A stretch of DNA of 64,000 bases from Nakaseomyces glabratus (GCF_010111755.1 NC_088960.1:558001-622000); one strand, 5' to 3'. Positions 1 through 9,829 are shown, numbered from the stretch's first letter. Notes: generated by a model not told the origin, from the sequence alone. Made by a program: numbers and translations.

Positions 1-578
1 ACCCCAAGAAAATGGTAAATCACAATATAGCAACGAGAAAAGGTTGTTTTCGAGGCCATAAAAACTTGACATAAGGACATTTTAACTGCAAAACATACAT
101 CGATTTGTTTAATGTTGAGATTTTAGACTGCTTCAAGCACCGTATTAGATACTCAACAATTGCTTTGGCTTGAGTTCTAGAGTGAGACGTATAATATATT
201 ATAAATTGAAATGTATATATTTTAGCTACAAATAATGAAAAATAAGTGTTCTTGCATAAACAGTAGAAGTCCAAATGAATGCTGATCATTTGCGTACATG
301 CTGCTAGTCGGCAATGTAACTCCACTTTCACATGTCAAGCAAATAAAGCGATTCAGGTTTTGGCGAAGCATAAAAAACCCCTATAATCACAAAACGTATA
401 GTTAATTGATATTCTGATGAAGATTTCGGTTTAATGTTTGATTTGGATTAGCATTATAATCATCACATTAATGGTTGTTTTAAACGCGGTAGATAATGAA
501 TCAATATTTGTAGGTCTAGATAAAGAGAGAAAATTTATTCTTGACTAATATATAGAAAAGAAGCTGCTACTTTAAAGT
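1..578. other. Intergenic, no gene seen
   Basis: AT-rich sequence beyond the stop codon of SRM1, running to the window edge. The only open frame of note is a 103-codon stretch on the minus strand (20-331) with no recognisable similarity. The S. cerevisiae neighbour on this side would be TOS8, which is not visible here. Confidence 0.6.
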
Positions 579-2012
579 CTATTGCTTGTACCCGGCAGAA
601 ACAGAGAACTGTCCACCTGAACCAGCCAATACCATATCGACTTCTTTGGTTGCTGTGTTTGTAATTTTAACCGGAACTTCGATGTCATCGCCAGCAGGAC
701 CTTGACCGACTGCATATGTTTCCCCGAAACCCCAAGTATATAGTTTACCATCTTGGCTAATAGCAATACTGTGATGTGAGCCAGCAGCGATATTCTTGAA
801 TTTCATTTCTTTATATTCTCTATCGTCTTCGTCATCTTCTGGATCCAATTCTTCCAGAGTTTTTACAACCTTCGTAGGTAGCGGAACTGCTCTAACTCGC
901 TCATGCTCATCCTTATAGGCATATGTAGGTAATTCTTTCTTTAGCAAACCAATTTCATTCATGTCAATTCTTCCACAAGTATATAGTGCTCCAGATTCCA
1001 TCAAAAATAAACTGTGATGTTCTCCAGCACTTATTGTTCTAATGCTATCATTATCCAATGGTAAATTCATCACTTGCGATGGAACAGCAACAATACCACC
1101 ATCTTCAATACTTTCACCGATACCACATTGACCGAACTGATTTAGACCCCAACTCACAACTTTACCAGTTTCTGTTAAAGCAAAACAGTGATTTTCACCA
1201 CTTGCAATGTATTTCACTTTCTTTAGACCAAATGGTAAAGGATAAAGAGTCTTTAATCTGAATCTATCCAATATTTTTCTACCTAGTTGGTATTGTTGAC
1301 CATTACCCCAGGCGTAGACAATACCTGCCTCATCCAAAAATAATATGTGGTCCTTACCTCCGGCCATTTGAACAATTTTACCCTTCGCGAATTTTGGTAC
1401 AACCCATGGTTCTCTTTGAACTTCGATTTCATCCTGGTAAAAACCAAGTATACCTTCGTTACAACGGAAAGTACCCCAAGCGTAAATGGTACCATCGCTT
1501 AAAAGTACAGAACTTAAGTTGTCAGTTGCAACCAACTGGACTATCTTAGCGTCTTTTTCGCTGGTACCTTCAAATTTGAATGGTAGTTTGGTGGGAGTAC
1601 TTTCCAGTTCATTTAGGTCACCATCTTCATCATCGCTGGAATCATTAGCATCCTTCAATTTTTCTTTAGCTCCGCTGGTATCTCTTCCTAGGGCACCATA
1701 ATCATTACAACCCCAAGACCAAATGTTGTTATCTTTATCCAAAGCTAATGTGTGCATACCACCAACAGCAATGGAAACAATGCCGACTTTGTCTTGTGGC
1801 AAAAATGGGTTTAACCTTGGCCTTTTAACCTCCTTGTTCTTGGCCAATGGACCCAGCCCCAGTTCACACATGGAACCAGTACCCCATACAAACACATCTA
1901 GTGGACGGACACTAATATATCTGTGCGTGTAGTCATCTAGCTGATTCAAAACTTTCTTAGTAGAAACACGCTTAGCAGTTGGTGCTTCGTCGCTAGCACT
2001 TCTCTTAACCAT
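579..2012 (-). CDS. SRM1: Ran guanine-nucleotide exchange factor (RCC1 homolog)
   Basis: 477 residues, the usual length for yeast Srm1/Prp20. The protein loads GTP onto Ran (Gsp1) on chromatin and so sets the direction of nuclear import and export. The N-terminus is basic with two KR clusters (residues 3-4 and 14-20), a likely nuclear signal. From about residue 40 to the end it is built of RCC1 blades, seen as repeated WG and G-G-x-H/D motifs (VWGTGS, SWGCND, AWGNGQ, SWGLNQ, TWGFGE). An acidic insert (SSDDEDGD, about residue 127) lies in a loop. It is followed by USE1 and LSG1 on the same strand, the order of YGL097W-YGL099W. A PAC element lies 190 bp upstream of the ATG. Confidence 0.97.
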   Translation of the reverse strand: MVKRSASDEAPTAKRVSTKKVLNQLDDYTHRYISVRPLDVFVWGTGSMCELGLGPLAKNKEVKRPRLNPFLPQDKVGIVSIAVGGMHTLALDKDNNIWSWGCNDYGALGRDTSGAKEKLKDANDSSDDEDGDLNELESTPTKLPFKFEGTSEKDAKIVQLVATDNLSSVLLSDGTIYAWGTFRCNEGILGFYQDEIEVQREPWVVPKFAKGKIVQMAGGKDHILFLDEAGIVYAWGNGQQYQLGRKILDRFRLKTLYPLPFGLKKVKYIASGENHCFALTETGKVVSWGLNQFGQCGIGESIEDGGIVAVPSQVMNLPLDNDSIRTISAGEHHSLFLMESGALYTCGRIDMNEIGLLKKELPTYAYKDEHERVRAVPLPTKVVKTLEELDPEDDEDDREYKEMKFKNIAAGSHHSIAISQDGKLYTWGFGETYAVGQGPAGDDIEVPVKITNTATKEVDMVLAGSGGQFSVSAGYKQ

Positions 2013-2507
2013 CTTTGATCCTGAGTGGTTTAACTTCTAATATATATTCAAACTAGTCCAAACAGATACTTAGTATAGGTTAATAAAGTTTAGTCTATTC
2101 AAGTGTCCAAGCATTTTGTTAATGAAAGTACTATTGTTAATTCTAATACACTATTAGTGCTAATCGCAACGGCGAACGAAAAAAAATGATCCGAACTGAA
2201 TGCGATGAGCTGAGCTACAATTACAAAAAAAATGAAAAATAATGACAAGGCGAATGCCAGCTCGATTTATCTTTCAAACATCATTATCTATCATGAATTT
2301 AGAGAAGTATTCCACTATATTGATGATTATATATGTTGTATTGAATAATGTAGTATTTTTTTTTTTTTTTATGAAGGCTTTATAATGTAGTATGAAATAA
2401 TCTCCAATCTGGCACGCTTTGGTGTCTTACGGGGCATTTGAAAAGCGTAGTAATGAAACTTCACTTGATTATAAATTTATCTACTTAAAATAATAGTAAA
2501 ACCTCCC
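2013..2507. other. SRM1 promoter / USE1 3' region
   Basis: Intergenic between two minus-strand genes. It holds an exact PAC site at 2202-2209 and a run of 15 T at 2356-2370. No gene is seen. Confidence 0.6.
2202..2209 (+). promoter_or_regulatory. PAC motif upstream of SRM1
   Basis: Exact GCGATGAG, 190 bp upstream of the SRM1 ATG. An A-rich stretch lies beside it at 2179-2190. PAC is the binding site of Dot6/Tod6 in ribosome-biogenesis promoters. Confidence 0.6.
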
Positions 2508-3176
2508 TTACATAGCTGGGAATATTTTAATGATGATAAATGTAACGCATAAACCAATGAACATAAATAGGAAAGTCAAAATATAAAACAAATATCCAAG
2601 TTTGGCTTTGTCATAGGTTTTAAGCTTCCCACTTATGTCAACAATGCCTCGCGACGCCACTTGAATACCTATTTCAGCTGCACCAAGAACTTTTTGATCC
2701 TCTTCCAAGGCGTTTTGAAATGCTACTGCACCTTGCTTCAAGCTGCCTACAAGTTTGCTCATATCCTCATACAAGTTCTGTTGCATGTCCTCATGATTTT
2801 GAATCTGAGTTTCAACAGATTGTCCAGCATCCTGTTCAGCCTTGTCACTCAGTCTGCCTAGTAATCGTTTTCTTAGTTCAGCAACCGATTCATCCTCTGT
2901 ATTAATTTTAAGCTCTTTTGAATCATCTTCATCGCCATGCGTGCCATCAAAGTCCTCACTGTACCTTCTATGTTTTATTGATGATTCATACTTATTATAC
3001 TCTTTTTCCATATCTTTTAAGAGGCTGTAACATTTTGAATCATATTCAAATGATGTCTTGGAGTACTGTTGTTCATATTGCTCCACTGTTCCATCTCTGA
3101 TAGCAGCTTCTCTTCTGCACTTGTTATTGCAAGCTTCCTTTGAAGTAACCAAAAAATCAATCAATGTTGATGACAT
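2508..3176 (-). CDS. USE1: ER SNARE Use1 (Qc-SNARE of the Golgi-to-ER fusion complex)
   Basis: 222 residues. Use1 works with Ufe1, Sec20 and Sec22 in fusion of retrograde COPI vesicles with the ER. The middle is charged (about residues 70-105), followed by a predicted SNARE helix (about 115-190). A single C-terminal hydrophobic segment (about 194-217) makes a tail anchor with a very short lumenal end. Family assignment rests on this architecture plus its place between SRM1 and LSG1, exactly as YGL098W. The start is the first ATG in the frame. Confidence 0.9.
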   Translation of the reverse strand: MSSTLIDFLVTSKEACNNKCRREAAIRDGTVEQYEQQYSKTSFEYDSKCYSLLKDMEKEYNKYESSIKHRRYSEDFDGTHGDEDDSKELKINTEDESVAELRKRLLGRLSDKAEQDAGQSVETQIQNHEDMQQNLYEDMSKLVGSLKQGAVAFQNALEEDQKVLGAAEIGIQVASRGIVDISGKLKTYDKAKLGYLFYILTFLFMFIGLCVTFIIIKIFPAM

Positions 3177-3530
3177 ATTAAATATCCCAATTGTTCTTGA
3201 TTGACAAAGTTAAAATATTTTGCTGTAGTCTAATTTGTATATTTACTGTTTGCTGTTCTTTTACGTCTCTTAATATAAAAATGACCTTTTATAACCCGAT
3301 TTACTTACAGGAATTACGTTTAACGTTAGCCAAAAAGCTCACGACTATGCAATATCGAGAAGAACAAGCTACAATTCCCAATGTCAATATATAGCGCATA
3401 AGACACCTTTATATAAATACTTCTCATATAAATATGTATGCCCATCTACTATCAAACTTATGAACTGTGGAAGAAGATATCAGTCATTGTTAGCGAAAAA
3501 GGGCACGAAATAATTCTGGGCATCTTGAGC
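3177..3530. other. Intergenic, USE1 promoter side
   Basis: AT-rich. It contains TATATAAATA-like sequence near 3409-3420. No gene seen. Confidence 0.5.
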
Positions 3531-3764
3531 TTATTTCATATAGGGAGCGTGGGGGTTCAATGCTCCGCCATCCATCAAATCCATAGGCAAGTTCTCCAAA
3601 AGTCTCTCCACTAGTAGAACACTAGCAGTTCCAAGCATTCTCATCACTTCGAAAAGAAATAAAAATACTAAAAGAAAACGAAACTTCTGGAAATAAATCA
3701 CCTGAACAGAAGGAGTAACAGAAAGCATCGGGTTGAGCACCTCGAAATGTGTATAAGAGCCCAT
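3531..3764 (-). CDS. Unrecognised small membrane protein
   Basis: I do not recognise this gene. From the second in-frame ATG (3762-3764) it encodes 77 residues; an in-frame ATG further upstream (3861-3863) would give 110. The shorter form has a polar N-terminus, a long hydrophobic stretch (about residues 24-53, rich in F, L and V) and a polar C-terminus containing LPMDLMDGG and NPHAPY. The upstream 33 residues look like translated leader, so I prefer the later start. It lies between USE1 and LSG1, where I recall no S. cerevisiae gene. It could be a tail- or signal-anchored protein of the ER or mitochondrial outer membrane, or a chance frame. No splice signals are evident. Confidence 0.4.
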   Translation of the reverse strand: MGSYTHFEVLNPMLSVTPSVQVIYFQKFRFLLVFLFLFEVMRMLGTASVLLVERLLENLPMDLMDGGALNPHAPYMK

Positions 3765-4088
3765 ACTTATTTCAATATTGAGAACGAAATCACCAAATAC
3801 ACAAAGGAGCAAGTGATTGTAGAATAAACTGCAATTAATTCTGCTTTTTATATAATTTTTCATAACGAAAATTTTCCAGATTTCCTCAAGCTAACAGAAA
3901 CGTTCAGTGCGATTTTAATTGCAAGAGGACATACGGACAAGAGTAGGGTTTCATATAGTAGTATGACACCTGATAAAGGTTATAAAATTTGTTGTTTCTT
4001 ATATATTTGTATGCTTCTTTTCACGGTATATTTATGCAAGATTATGTTATGGCAAAATTAGGAATAGTGTATGAAAAATATATACGGT

Positions 4089-6008
4089 TTATTCAAAGTT
4101 TAAGTTACGGACTTTACCCTTTTTGTTCTTCTTGTTGTGTTTCTTTGAACCAGATTGAGATTGCTGCTTATGGAATGGAGTCGTGAGTTTCCCTTCGACT
4201 TTGTTCATGTTAAAAAATTCTCTATCCAAATCGTCTGCGGCATTGTATAGCGCGGCTTGCTTACCACCGTGTGTTACCGACGACGCTTTCTTGTTTGCCT
4301 CGGCAGCTGTATGTGCAGAGAATGTCAGTTTGGAAAGGTCTCTAGCTAGATCAAGCACTTCAATACCTTTAGCTTTTGCTGCTTCCCTTAGTTGTTCTTG
4401 ACGAGTTTCCGGTAGTTTATCAAATACGTATAATTCCTTGTTGAACTCTTTACATTCTTCTCTAGTGTATGGTGTATCATCTTCTAGATGTGGTGGTGGA
4501 TTGACATATAGTAACTTACCATTGACATAGTCCTTTAGAATATAACGACTTGCTCTTGATTCATCTGCAGAACCAAAACCTTGGGTCATGTAACCACGAG
4601 CACGCGCATATGCGACTAGTAACTCTTGCGCCGTTGGGTTCTCTGGTTCTATATCACCACTTTCCTCCCTTGATCTTGTTTGAATATGGATACCGTATAC
4701 TGCTTCCAAGTAGTACTTAGGAATACGTTCAGCAACTAAAGCACATGGACCAACATAGTCACGAAGTTGATCGATTGGTAACACACCGTTACAAACCAAC
4801 TCACCCTTGTTGTAAGCGAAGTTTGCGAACACTAAACCGGGACAATCACAAAGCATAACATGATCTGACAGTTTAATGGTTTGGAAATGCTTGGTTTTAC
4901 CTGGAGTGGAGGAAACAGAGACTTTCTTTGCACCAACTAGAGAGTTAATAGTAGAGGATTTACCTACATTAGGGTAACCAACTAAACCAATTTGTAACAG
5001 AGATTCTTGACCAGGCAAAGGTTCAGTAAGTGGCTCAGATGGTGCTCTAGATAAGAATAATTCCTCTAATTGATCAATGGTTAAGATCTTAATACCTTCT
5101 CTGACACTTTCTTCAAGCGTCTCTTCACTGTCATCCGATTCTTCCTCTATGTGTTCTTCGCTGTAATCATCACCTAGTTCTTTTTGTTTTTCCAGTAACT
5201 GATTGGCTCTTAATGCGGAGTAAAAAGCATATGAGTTATTCTTCTTAGCAAAGTATTTAGCCCACGTTATTCTTTGGTTTCTAGTCAGTAAATCTGCCTT
5301 GTTGATAAGCAATAGATTCTGTTTACGGTCATCCACTTCTGTAACGTATCTCTCTAAATCGACAGATCTGAAAAGCAGTGGGTCTCTGGCGTCCACGATT
5401 TGAACAACTAAATCACTTCTTTCGACCACTCTCCACAGTTGTTTCCAGACTTCTATGTTTCTTTCAAAAGGAGTCAACAGTAAATCCTCGTTATTCTCTT
5501 GTAAGTGAGCCAATTTACGTCTCCATTCCAAGAAGGCGTCGTTCTCTTGTCTCTCCAACTGATATTTCGTCATGGACTCGTCCCAGTACGGCCTCCTTGG
5601 CACAATCAAGTCATTGGCCAAAGCACGTTGTTTAGCGTCGATGGTAGATTTCTGTTCGTTGGTCAAGGAAAAGCCCTGAGATGTAGCGGAGCCATCACCG
5701 TTGTCGATCCTGATGATCTTAACGTTCGAGTGCCTGTCAGCAGTGAAATCCTTGTCAGCCAACGCAGCGGTGTTCAAAAACTCATCCAGCGCACTCTCCT
5801 GCGTCACAGACCGTAGCTTCACCCAGTTGGCCTCGTGCTTGTCGGTAGTGAACCGCATCTCACCATCAGGTAGATACTCAATAGTGTTCTCCTTGGACCG
5901 CTGGTGCATGATAGCCCTACCCAGCCCAATGGGGTTCTTGTTCTTTCTCTGGATGGGCTTGGGACCCTTTGGTGGCTTCCATTTCTTAGGCTCAGTCTTT
6001 GGCGGCAT
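4089..6008 (-). CDS. LSG1: 60S ribosome export/recycling GTPase Lsg1
   Basis: 639 residues against about 640 in S. cerevisiae. Lsg1 is the cytoplasmic GTPase that releases the export adaptor Nmd3 from pre-60S subunits. It is a circularly permuted GTPase, and the motif order here shows that: G4 NKAD at residues 236-239 comes before G1 GYPNVGKSS at 344-352 and G3 DCPG at 388-391. An acidic insert (about 282-300) separates G4 from G1. Both ends are lysine-rich, the C-terminus ending in a KHNKKNKKGK-type tail. Two PAC sites and an exact RRPE lie upstream, as expected for a ribosome-biogenesis gene. Confidence 0.97.
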   Translation of the reverse strand: MPPKTEPKKWKPPKGPKPIQRKNKNPIGLGRAIMHQRSKENTIEYLPDGEMRFTTDKHEANWVKLRSVTQESALDEFLNTAALADKDFTADRHSNVKIIRIDNGDGSATSQGFSLTNEQKSTIDAKQRALANDLIVPRRPYWDESMTKYQLERQENDAFLEWRRKLAHLQENNEDLLLTPFERNIEVWKQLWRVVERSDLVVQIVDARDPLLFRSVDLERYVTEVDDRKQNLLLINKADLLTRNQRITWAKYFAKKNNSYAFYSALRANQLLEKQKELGDDYSEEHIEEESDDSEETLEESVREGIKILTIDQLEELFLSRAPSEPLTEPLPGQESLLQIGLVGYPNVGKSSTINSLVGAKKVSVSSTPGKTKHFQTIKLSDHVMLCDCPGLVFANFAYNKGELVCNGVLPIDQLRDYVGPCALVAERIPKYYLEAVYGIHIQTRSREESGDIEPENPTAQELLVAYARARGYMTQGFGSADESRASRYILKDYVNGKLLYVNPPPHLEDDTPYTREECKEFNKELYVFDKLPETRQEQLREAAKAKGIEVLDLARDLSKLTFSAHTAAEANKKASSVTHGGKQAALYNAADDLDREFFNMNKVEGKLTTPFHKQQSQSGSKKHNKKNKKGKVRNLNFE

Positions 6009-6124
6009 GGTTTTTTGTTTTTGGTCTAAATTACCTGATCTGTGTCTTACAGCTTTTGTATACTAGCGACCACCAATATTTACGACTCTAGCGACATTGC
6101 AGAAATATTGTGTTACATCTGTAT

Positions 6125-6143
6125 GCGATGAGCTTGCGATGAG
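6125..6143 (+). promoter_or_regulatory. Tandem PAC motifs upstream of LSG1
   Basis: Two exact GCGATGAG copies at 6125-6132 and 6136-6143, one helical turn apart, 117-135 bp upstream of the LSG1 ATG. Confidence 0.75.
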
Positions 6144-6177
6144 ATGGCAAATTCAACTTTTCTCATTTTTTTTTGCC

Positions 6178-6187
6178 AAATTTTTCA
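6178..6187 (-). promoter_or_regulatory. RRPE element upstream of LSG1
   Basis: Exact TGAAAAATTT on the minus strand, 35 bp beyond the PAC pair. The PAC plus RRPE pairing is the standard ribosome-biogenesis promoter arrangement (Dot6/Tod6 and Stb3). Confidence 0.7.
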
Positions 6188-6279
6188 TTCCTCACGGTAA
6201 TTAAGATAAGACCCACACACCACATCCACATGGTTTTAGACTTGTGTATGTAAACTTGTGTCCGAGTGAAAGGCAGGTA

Positions 6280-6292
6280 ACATCCATACACC
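6280..6292 (+). promoter_or_regulatory. Rap1-type binding site upstream of TPM1
   Basis: Matches the degenerate Rap1 consensus ACAYCCRTACAYY at every position. A second, telomere-like site with one mismatch to ACACCCACACACC lies at 6209-6221. It lies 452 bp before the TPM1 ATG and 272 bp from LSG1. Rap1 drives highly expressed genes, and TPM1 codon use here is strongly biased. Confidence 0.55.
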
Positions 6293-6743
6293 ACACCTCT
6301 AAGCATGTGAACCGCCATTTTATAGTTCTTCGTACCGCGTGACCATTCGACTTTCATTGGTGTTTTGGGAAGGGCCGCCTTAGCATATTTATCGGTGGCC
6401 CTTGGGACAGCGGCCATCAAATACAGATACATTACTATTTATGACAATTGTCTAAATGGCCAGTGATGTAAAAACTTGCGGTGTTCTCCCGATGAAACTG
6501 CATCAGCATCGATGCTTAATATGGCCGTTTCTGGGCTCTTTACCCGGACAGCTCCCCCTTCCCTGTCAGCTTGTCTCGTCTCTCGACTTTCGCCCAAGTT
6601 TTCGTGGCTTCAACACTTTTCATTGGGATTTGTATATATAAGCTGTTTCCTGGATGGAAGGGGAGGTTTGCGACTTTTTGGTTAGTGCAGTATCATTGAC
6701 AGTCCAGAGCTTGTGTCTAGGAAATAAAAAAAGAGGGAAAACA

Positions 6744-7343
6744 ATGGATAAAGTTAGAGAGAAGTTGAACAACTTGAAGTTGGAAGCCGAGTCGTGGCAA
6801 GAGAAGTACGAGGAGTTGAAGGAGAAGAACAAAGAATTGGAGCAGGAGAAGACTGATCTGGAGAACCAGGCCAAGGCTTTGACTGTCAAGAACCAGTCTC
6901 TTGAGGAGGAAGTTGAGAAGTTGGAGAGTGGTGCTGATCAGTCCCGTGGCTTGGAACAGGAGAAGACTGATCTGGAGAACCAGGTGAAGGCTCTGACTGT
7001 CAAGAACCAGACTTTGGAAGAAGAAGTCGAGAAGCTGGAATCTGAGTTGTCTGAATTGAAGCAAACCTCTGAGGAGTCCACTACTCTAAGGTCCAACAAC
7101 GAGAACTTCACCAAGAAGAACCAGCAATTGGAGGAGGAGCTTGAAGAGAGTGACGCCAAGTTGAAGGAAACTACGGAGAAGTTGAGAGAATCTGACCTAA
7201 AGGTCGATCAATTGGAGAGAAGGGTCACTGCCTTGGAAGAAGAAAGAGACGAGGCCGAGAAGAAGAACGAAGAATTGACCGCCAAGTACGAAGAAGCAAA
7301 GAAGGAATTGGACGAGATTGCCGCTTCCCTAGAAAACTTGTAA
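6744..7343 (+). CDS. TPM1: Tropomyosin 1
   Basis: 199 residues, the length of S. cerevisiae Tpm1. It is an all-helical coiled coil that binds and stabilises actin cables with formin-made filaments. The frame is open 90 bases further upstream, but the start at 6744 gives the conserved MDKVREKL N-terminus and a good AAACAATGG context. The whole chain is heptad repeats rich in E, K and L and ends in the conserved AASLENL. Residues 32-69 and 70-107 are a tandem 38-residue duplication, the feature that separates Tpm1 from the shorter Tpm2. Codon use is strongly biased (AAG, GAG, TTG, AAC), a sign of high expression. Confidence 0.97.
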   Translation: MDKVREKLNNLKLEAESWQEKYEELKEKNKELEQEKTDLENQAKALTVKNQSLEEEVEKLESGADQSRGLEQEKTDLENQVKALTVKNQTLEEEVEKLESELSELKQTSEESTTLRSNNENFTKKNQQLEEELEESDAKLKETTEKLRESDLKVDQLERRVTALEEERDEAEKKNEELTAKYEEAKKELDEIAASLENL

Positions 7344-8022
7344 TCAACACGTTGCCAAATTTATCTTATCAATTCTCCTTTCTTTCTCCCTTGTTCAATA
7401 TTAGTTAAACACCAAAAGTTATAGTCAAATATAAAGTATTATATGAAAAGCATTTTTTTTTACCTACTTGTATATTCTTGTTATTTGTGTGAAATTGCTA
7501 GATATAGTCTTTTGTTTTTGACCGCACAATATCATACATTTCTAAGCACATATATAAACATAAAATATGCGGATATGAAACGATACCTACGTCAAATCAA
7601 TGCATGAACCGAAATTTGGTGTTCGATCGATGAATCTACATTTCAGCCACACACCGACAAGAACAATTTATTCTCCATAACATTTTTAACCTCATCATTA
7701 GATCTAAGTTACACAAACATGTTTGATATCTGGGAGACAACGCTGTTCGAAATGGAATTGTACTACTGCTTCAATGTTTATATAAACTCCATATATCCTC
7801 ATCGCATCTCATCGCATCGCACTGCATCGGGGACGCCTGTGAAATCTTCGCAAAAAAGAAAAATAACAAAGGAGAGTCGCAGAAGACAAAAGAGCAGTTC
7901 TGCCAATTCACAAAAATAAAAGATTGAATTAGATGAGCAACTATTTAGAAACAAGAAATTAAGCTTGAGATTATTTATAGCCGCTTCTGAATACAACTGT
8001 TAAGAACTAGAATATTTATACT
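7344..8022. other. TPM1 3' region and EOS1 promoter
   Basis: AT-rich. It holds tandem PAC motifs (7798-7815). No further gene supported. Confidence 0.6.
7798..7815 (-). promoter_or_regulatory. Tandem PAC motifs upstream of EOS1
   Basis: Exact CTCATCGC (reverse PAC) at 7798-7805 and 7808-7815, 208-225 bp before the EOS1 ATG. EOS1 is not a classic ribosome-biogenesis gene. Confidence 0.55.
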
Positions 8023-9138
8023 ATGGCCACTGAAGCTGGCACAGGCCAAATGACGAAGGAGTCACTCCGAGATGCTTACCGTTCCATAAAGAAGATGTCT
8101 CTAAACCATCTAAGTGCAAAGCAGCACCTGCTGATGGCACTCTGTAGAGATGTCTCTATGCTTCCTCCAGTCTATTATACATTTATGTCGTTGAAGAAAG
8201 CTTGGCAGATATCCATACAAACAACGATAAAGCTTTATGAGCCGCAATCACTTCGAGAAAGTTTAATAGCGTTTTGGCAGACGTATATGGTTGCTAATAT
8301 AAGTGATTCAGTACAGTTTAGTAATTTAAGAACTATGGAGAATGTTACACAGCATAATGTTAACAACACAAGTGCAGAGAATTGGGAATCTGTGCTGTTT
8401 ACCGCACTAACCAAGGCTCGTGCTTCTGAACACTTATTCTGTGCACTATGGTGTTTGGTTTCCTTGTACTTGACTTATGCTATCCTTGATTCTTTAATGG
8501 TACGATGGATTGTAAAGTACTCTACTCTGGCAGCAATTTTGAGAATGTTTTCTATGTCTATGATAATAATAACATTTGAACTGATGTTACTAGCATCTTT
8601 ATCCCCCGAAAAGAACTATTTTTTACACACTTGGATTACAATTAGTTGTATTCTAACGGCTGTCTATATCTGGCAAAGCTATTTGACCTCTGATCTTAAT
8701 TATGTGAGAAATAAAAAACTAGACATCAATGACATTGATGTTGACGATGAAATAGAAGGTATTAATGGACAATTCAGTTATTCTACAACTATAGAGGCTA
8801 CACCAGATAATAATAGCGAATATGAGGTTATCTCTAATGAGGATAGCCCATCACAAATAAATCAGAGAAGACTAAACACGATTGGAAGTCAACAGTCGCG
8901 ATCATCGACACCAACATCTGCAACATCGCAAAGGCGGTCACAAAAAAGAAACACTGTGAAAAGTATCGATTTTACAACTAAAAGATACATTGATCTCTAC
9001 AACATTACAGTATTCTGTGTTGTTCCTGTTGGGATAGCAAGTTTTATCACCATGGTCGGATTACTGAGGAATTTATTTATCCAGAGATTAGATGTTGAAC
9101 AACTAGGAAGAATGTTACATGAAAGTTATAATCCATAA
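8023..9138 (+). CDS. EOS1: ER membrane protein of N-glycosylation / oxidative stress (Eos1)
   Basis: 371 residues, close to the S. cerevisiae protein. Eos1 is an ER membrane protein needed for normal N-glycosylation and oxidative-stress tolerance; its exact activity is not known. I see four hydrophobic segments at about residues 137-158, 169-192, 201-221 and 329-350. Between the third and fourth is a polar loop of about 100 residues, rich in D, S, T and Q (including SRSSTPTSATS). The position between TPM1 and SWS2 on the same strand matches YNL080C. Confidence 0.88.
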   Translation: MATEAGTGQMTKESLRDAYRSIKKMSLNHLSAKQHLLMALCRDVSMLPPVYYTFMSLKKAWQISIQTTIKLYEPQSLRESLIAFWQTYMVANISDSVQFSNLRTMENVTQHNVNNTSAENWESVLFTALTKARASEHLFCALWCLVSLYLTYAILDSLMVRWIVKYSTLAAILRMFSMSMIIITFELMLLASLSPEKNYFLHTWITISCILTAVYIWQSYLTSDLNYVRNKKLDINDIDVDDEIEGINGQFSYSTTIEATPDNNSEYEVISNEDSPSQINQRRLNTIGSQQSRSSTPTSATSQRRSQKRNTVKSIDFTTKRYIDLYNITVFCVVPVGIASFITMVGLLRNLFIQRLDVEQLGRMLHESYNP

Positions 9139-9829
9139 AATATGTCTCACTGGTTGTTTTTTTCTTAATTCAGAGCGAGACAAATTTATTCATTCATAAC
9201 CTATGGCATTTTGTTGTATTCTTAATTTTTATTTGATTCTTTTTCTTCCCATTAATTCGTTGGAGTTTTATTTGCATCCGAATTTCTTTTTGCTTTCCGT
9301 CTTTTTTCATCACAAATTGCATTTAATCTTATCGGAACCTCATTCTATTCTATAAGTTCTAACTATTTTGCTGTATAATAGATATATCATAGTTAACATT
9401 GTATCGAGAAAACGCTTTCTTTTACATTAAAATGTATGACATAATCAAAAAATATCAGCACCATATAAAAATTATGAAATTGAAGTACTGTACAGATGAA
9501 AAAATATAATGATGGATATTGATATCTATTCGGCATTTCAATGACTTACAAAAATTCTTGAAACCAATACAATAAATGTAATTAATAGCATAGCGATAAC
9601 ACTCGTAATATTATCATTTTGTACTAATACACTTGAGTACATCCGGAATTTGGCCAACTGGAACAAGCTTTCAAGCATTATAAGCATTGAATCAATATTC
9701 ATCAATCATAAGCAACAATATATTTGCAATAAGTAGATCAGCCTGTTGAAACTTTTCTAATAAATATCTTTGGAGCTACTTTAAACAAGGTGAGCTGATA
9801 ACTACTCAACTTTACTGTACCAAAAGAAA
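9139..9829. other. EOS1-SWS2 intergenic
   Basis: 691 bp, very AT-rich. No reading frame or RNA gene recognised. Confidence 0.5.

Larger units (their letters stand above)
6009..6743. other. Divergent LSG1-TPM1 promoter region
   Basis: A shared upstream region at a junction of two synteny blocks (YGL099W next to YNL079C). The LSG1-proximal half holds PAC and RRPE elements; further toward TPM1 are Rap1-like sites. A TATATATAAG element at 6632-6641 lies about 105 bp before the TPM1 ATG. Confidence 0.7.

Noticed and set aside
20..331. 103-codon minus-strand frame at the window start
   Set aside because: No recognisable domain, AT-driven composition and no syntenic counterpart.
3700..3716. Possible intron within the small gene between USE1 and LSG1
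   Set aside because: The GTGATT...CAG stretch has no GTATGT donor or TACTAAC branch point and is too short.
6163..6432. 89-codon minus-strand frame between LSG1 and TPM1
   Set aside because: It overlaps the RRPE and Rap1 elements and has no protein-like pattern.
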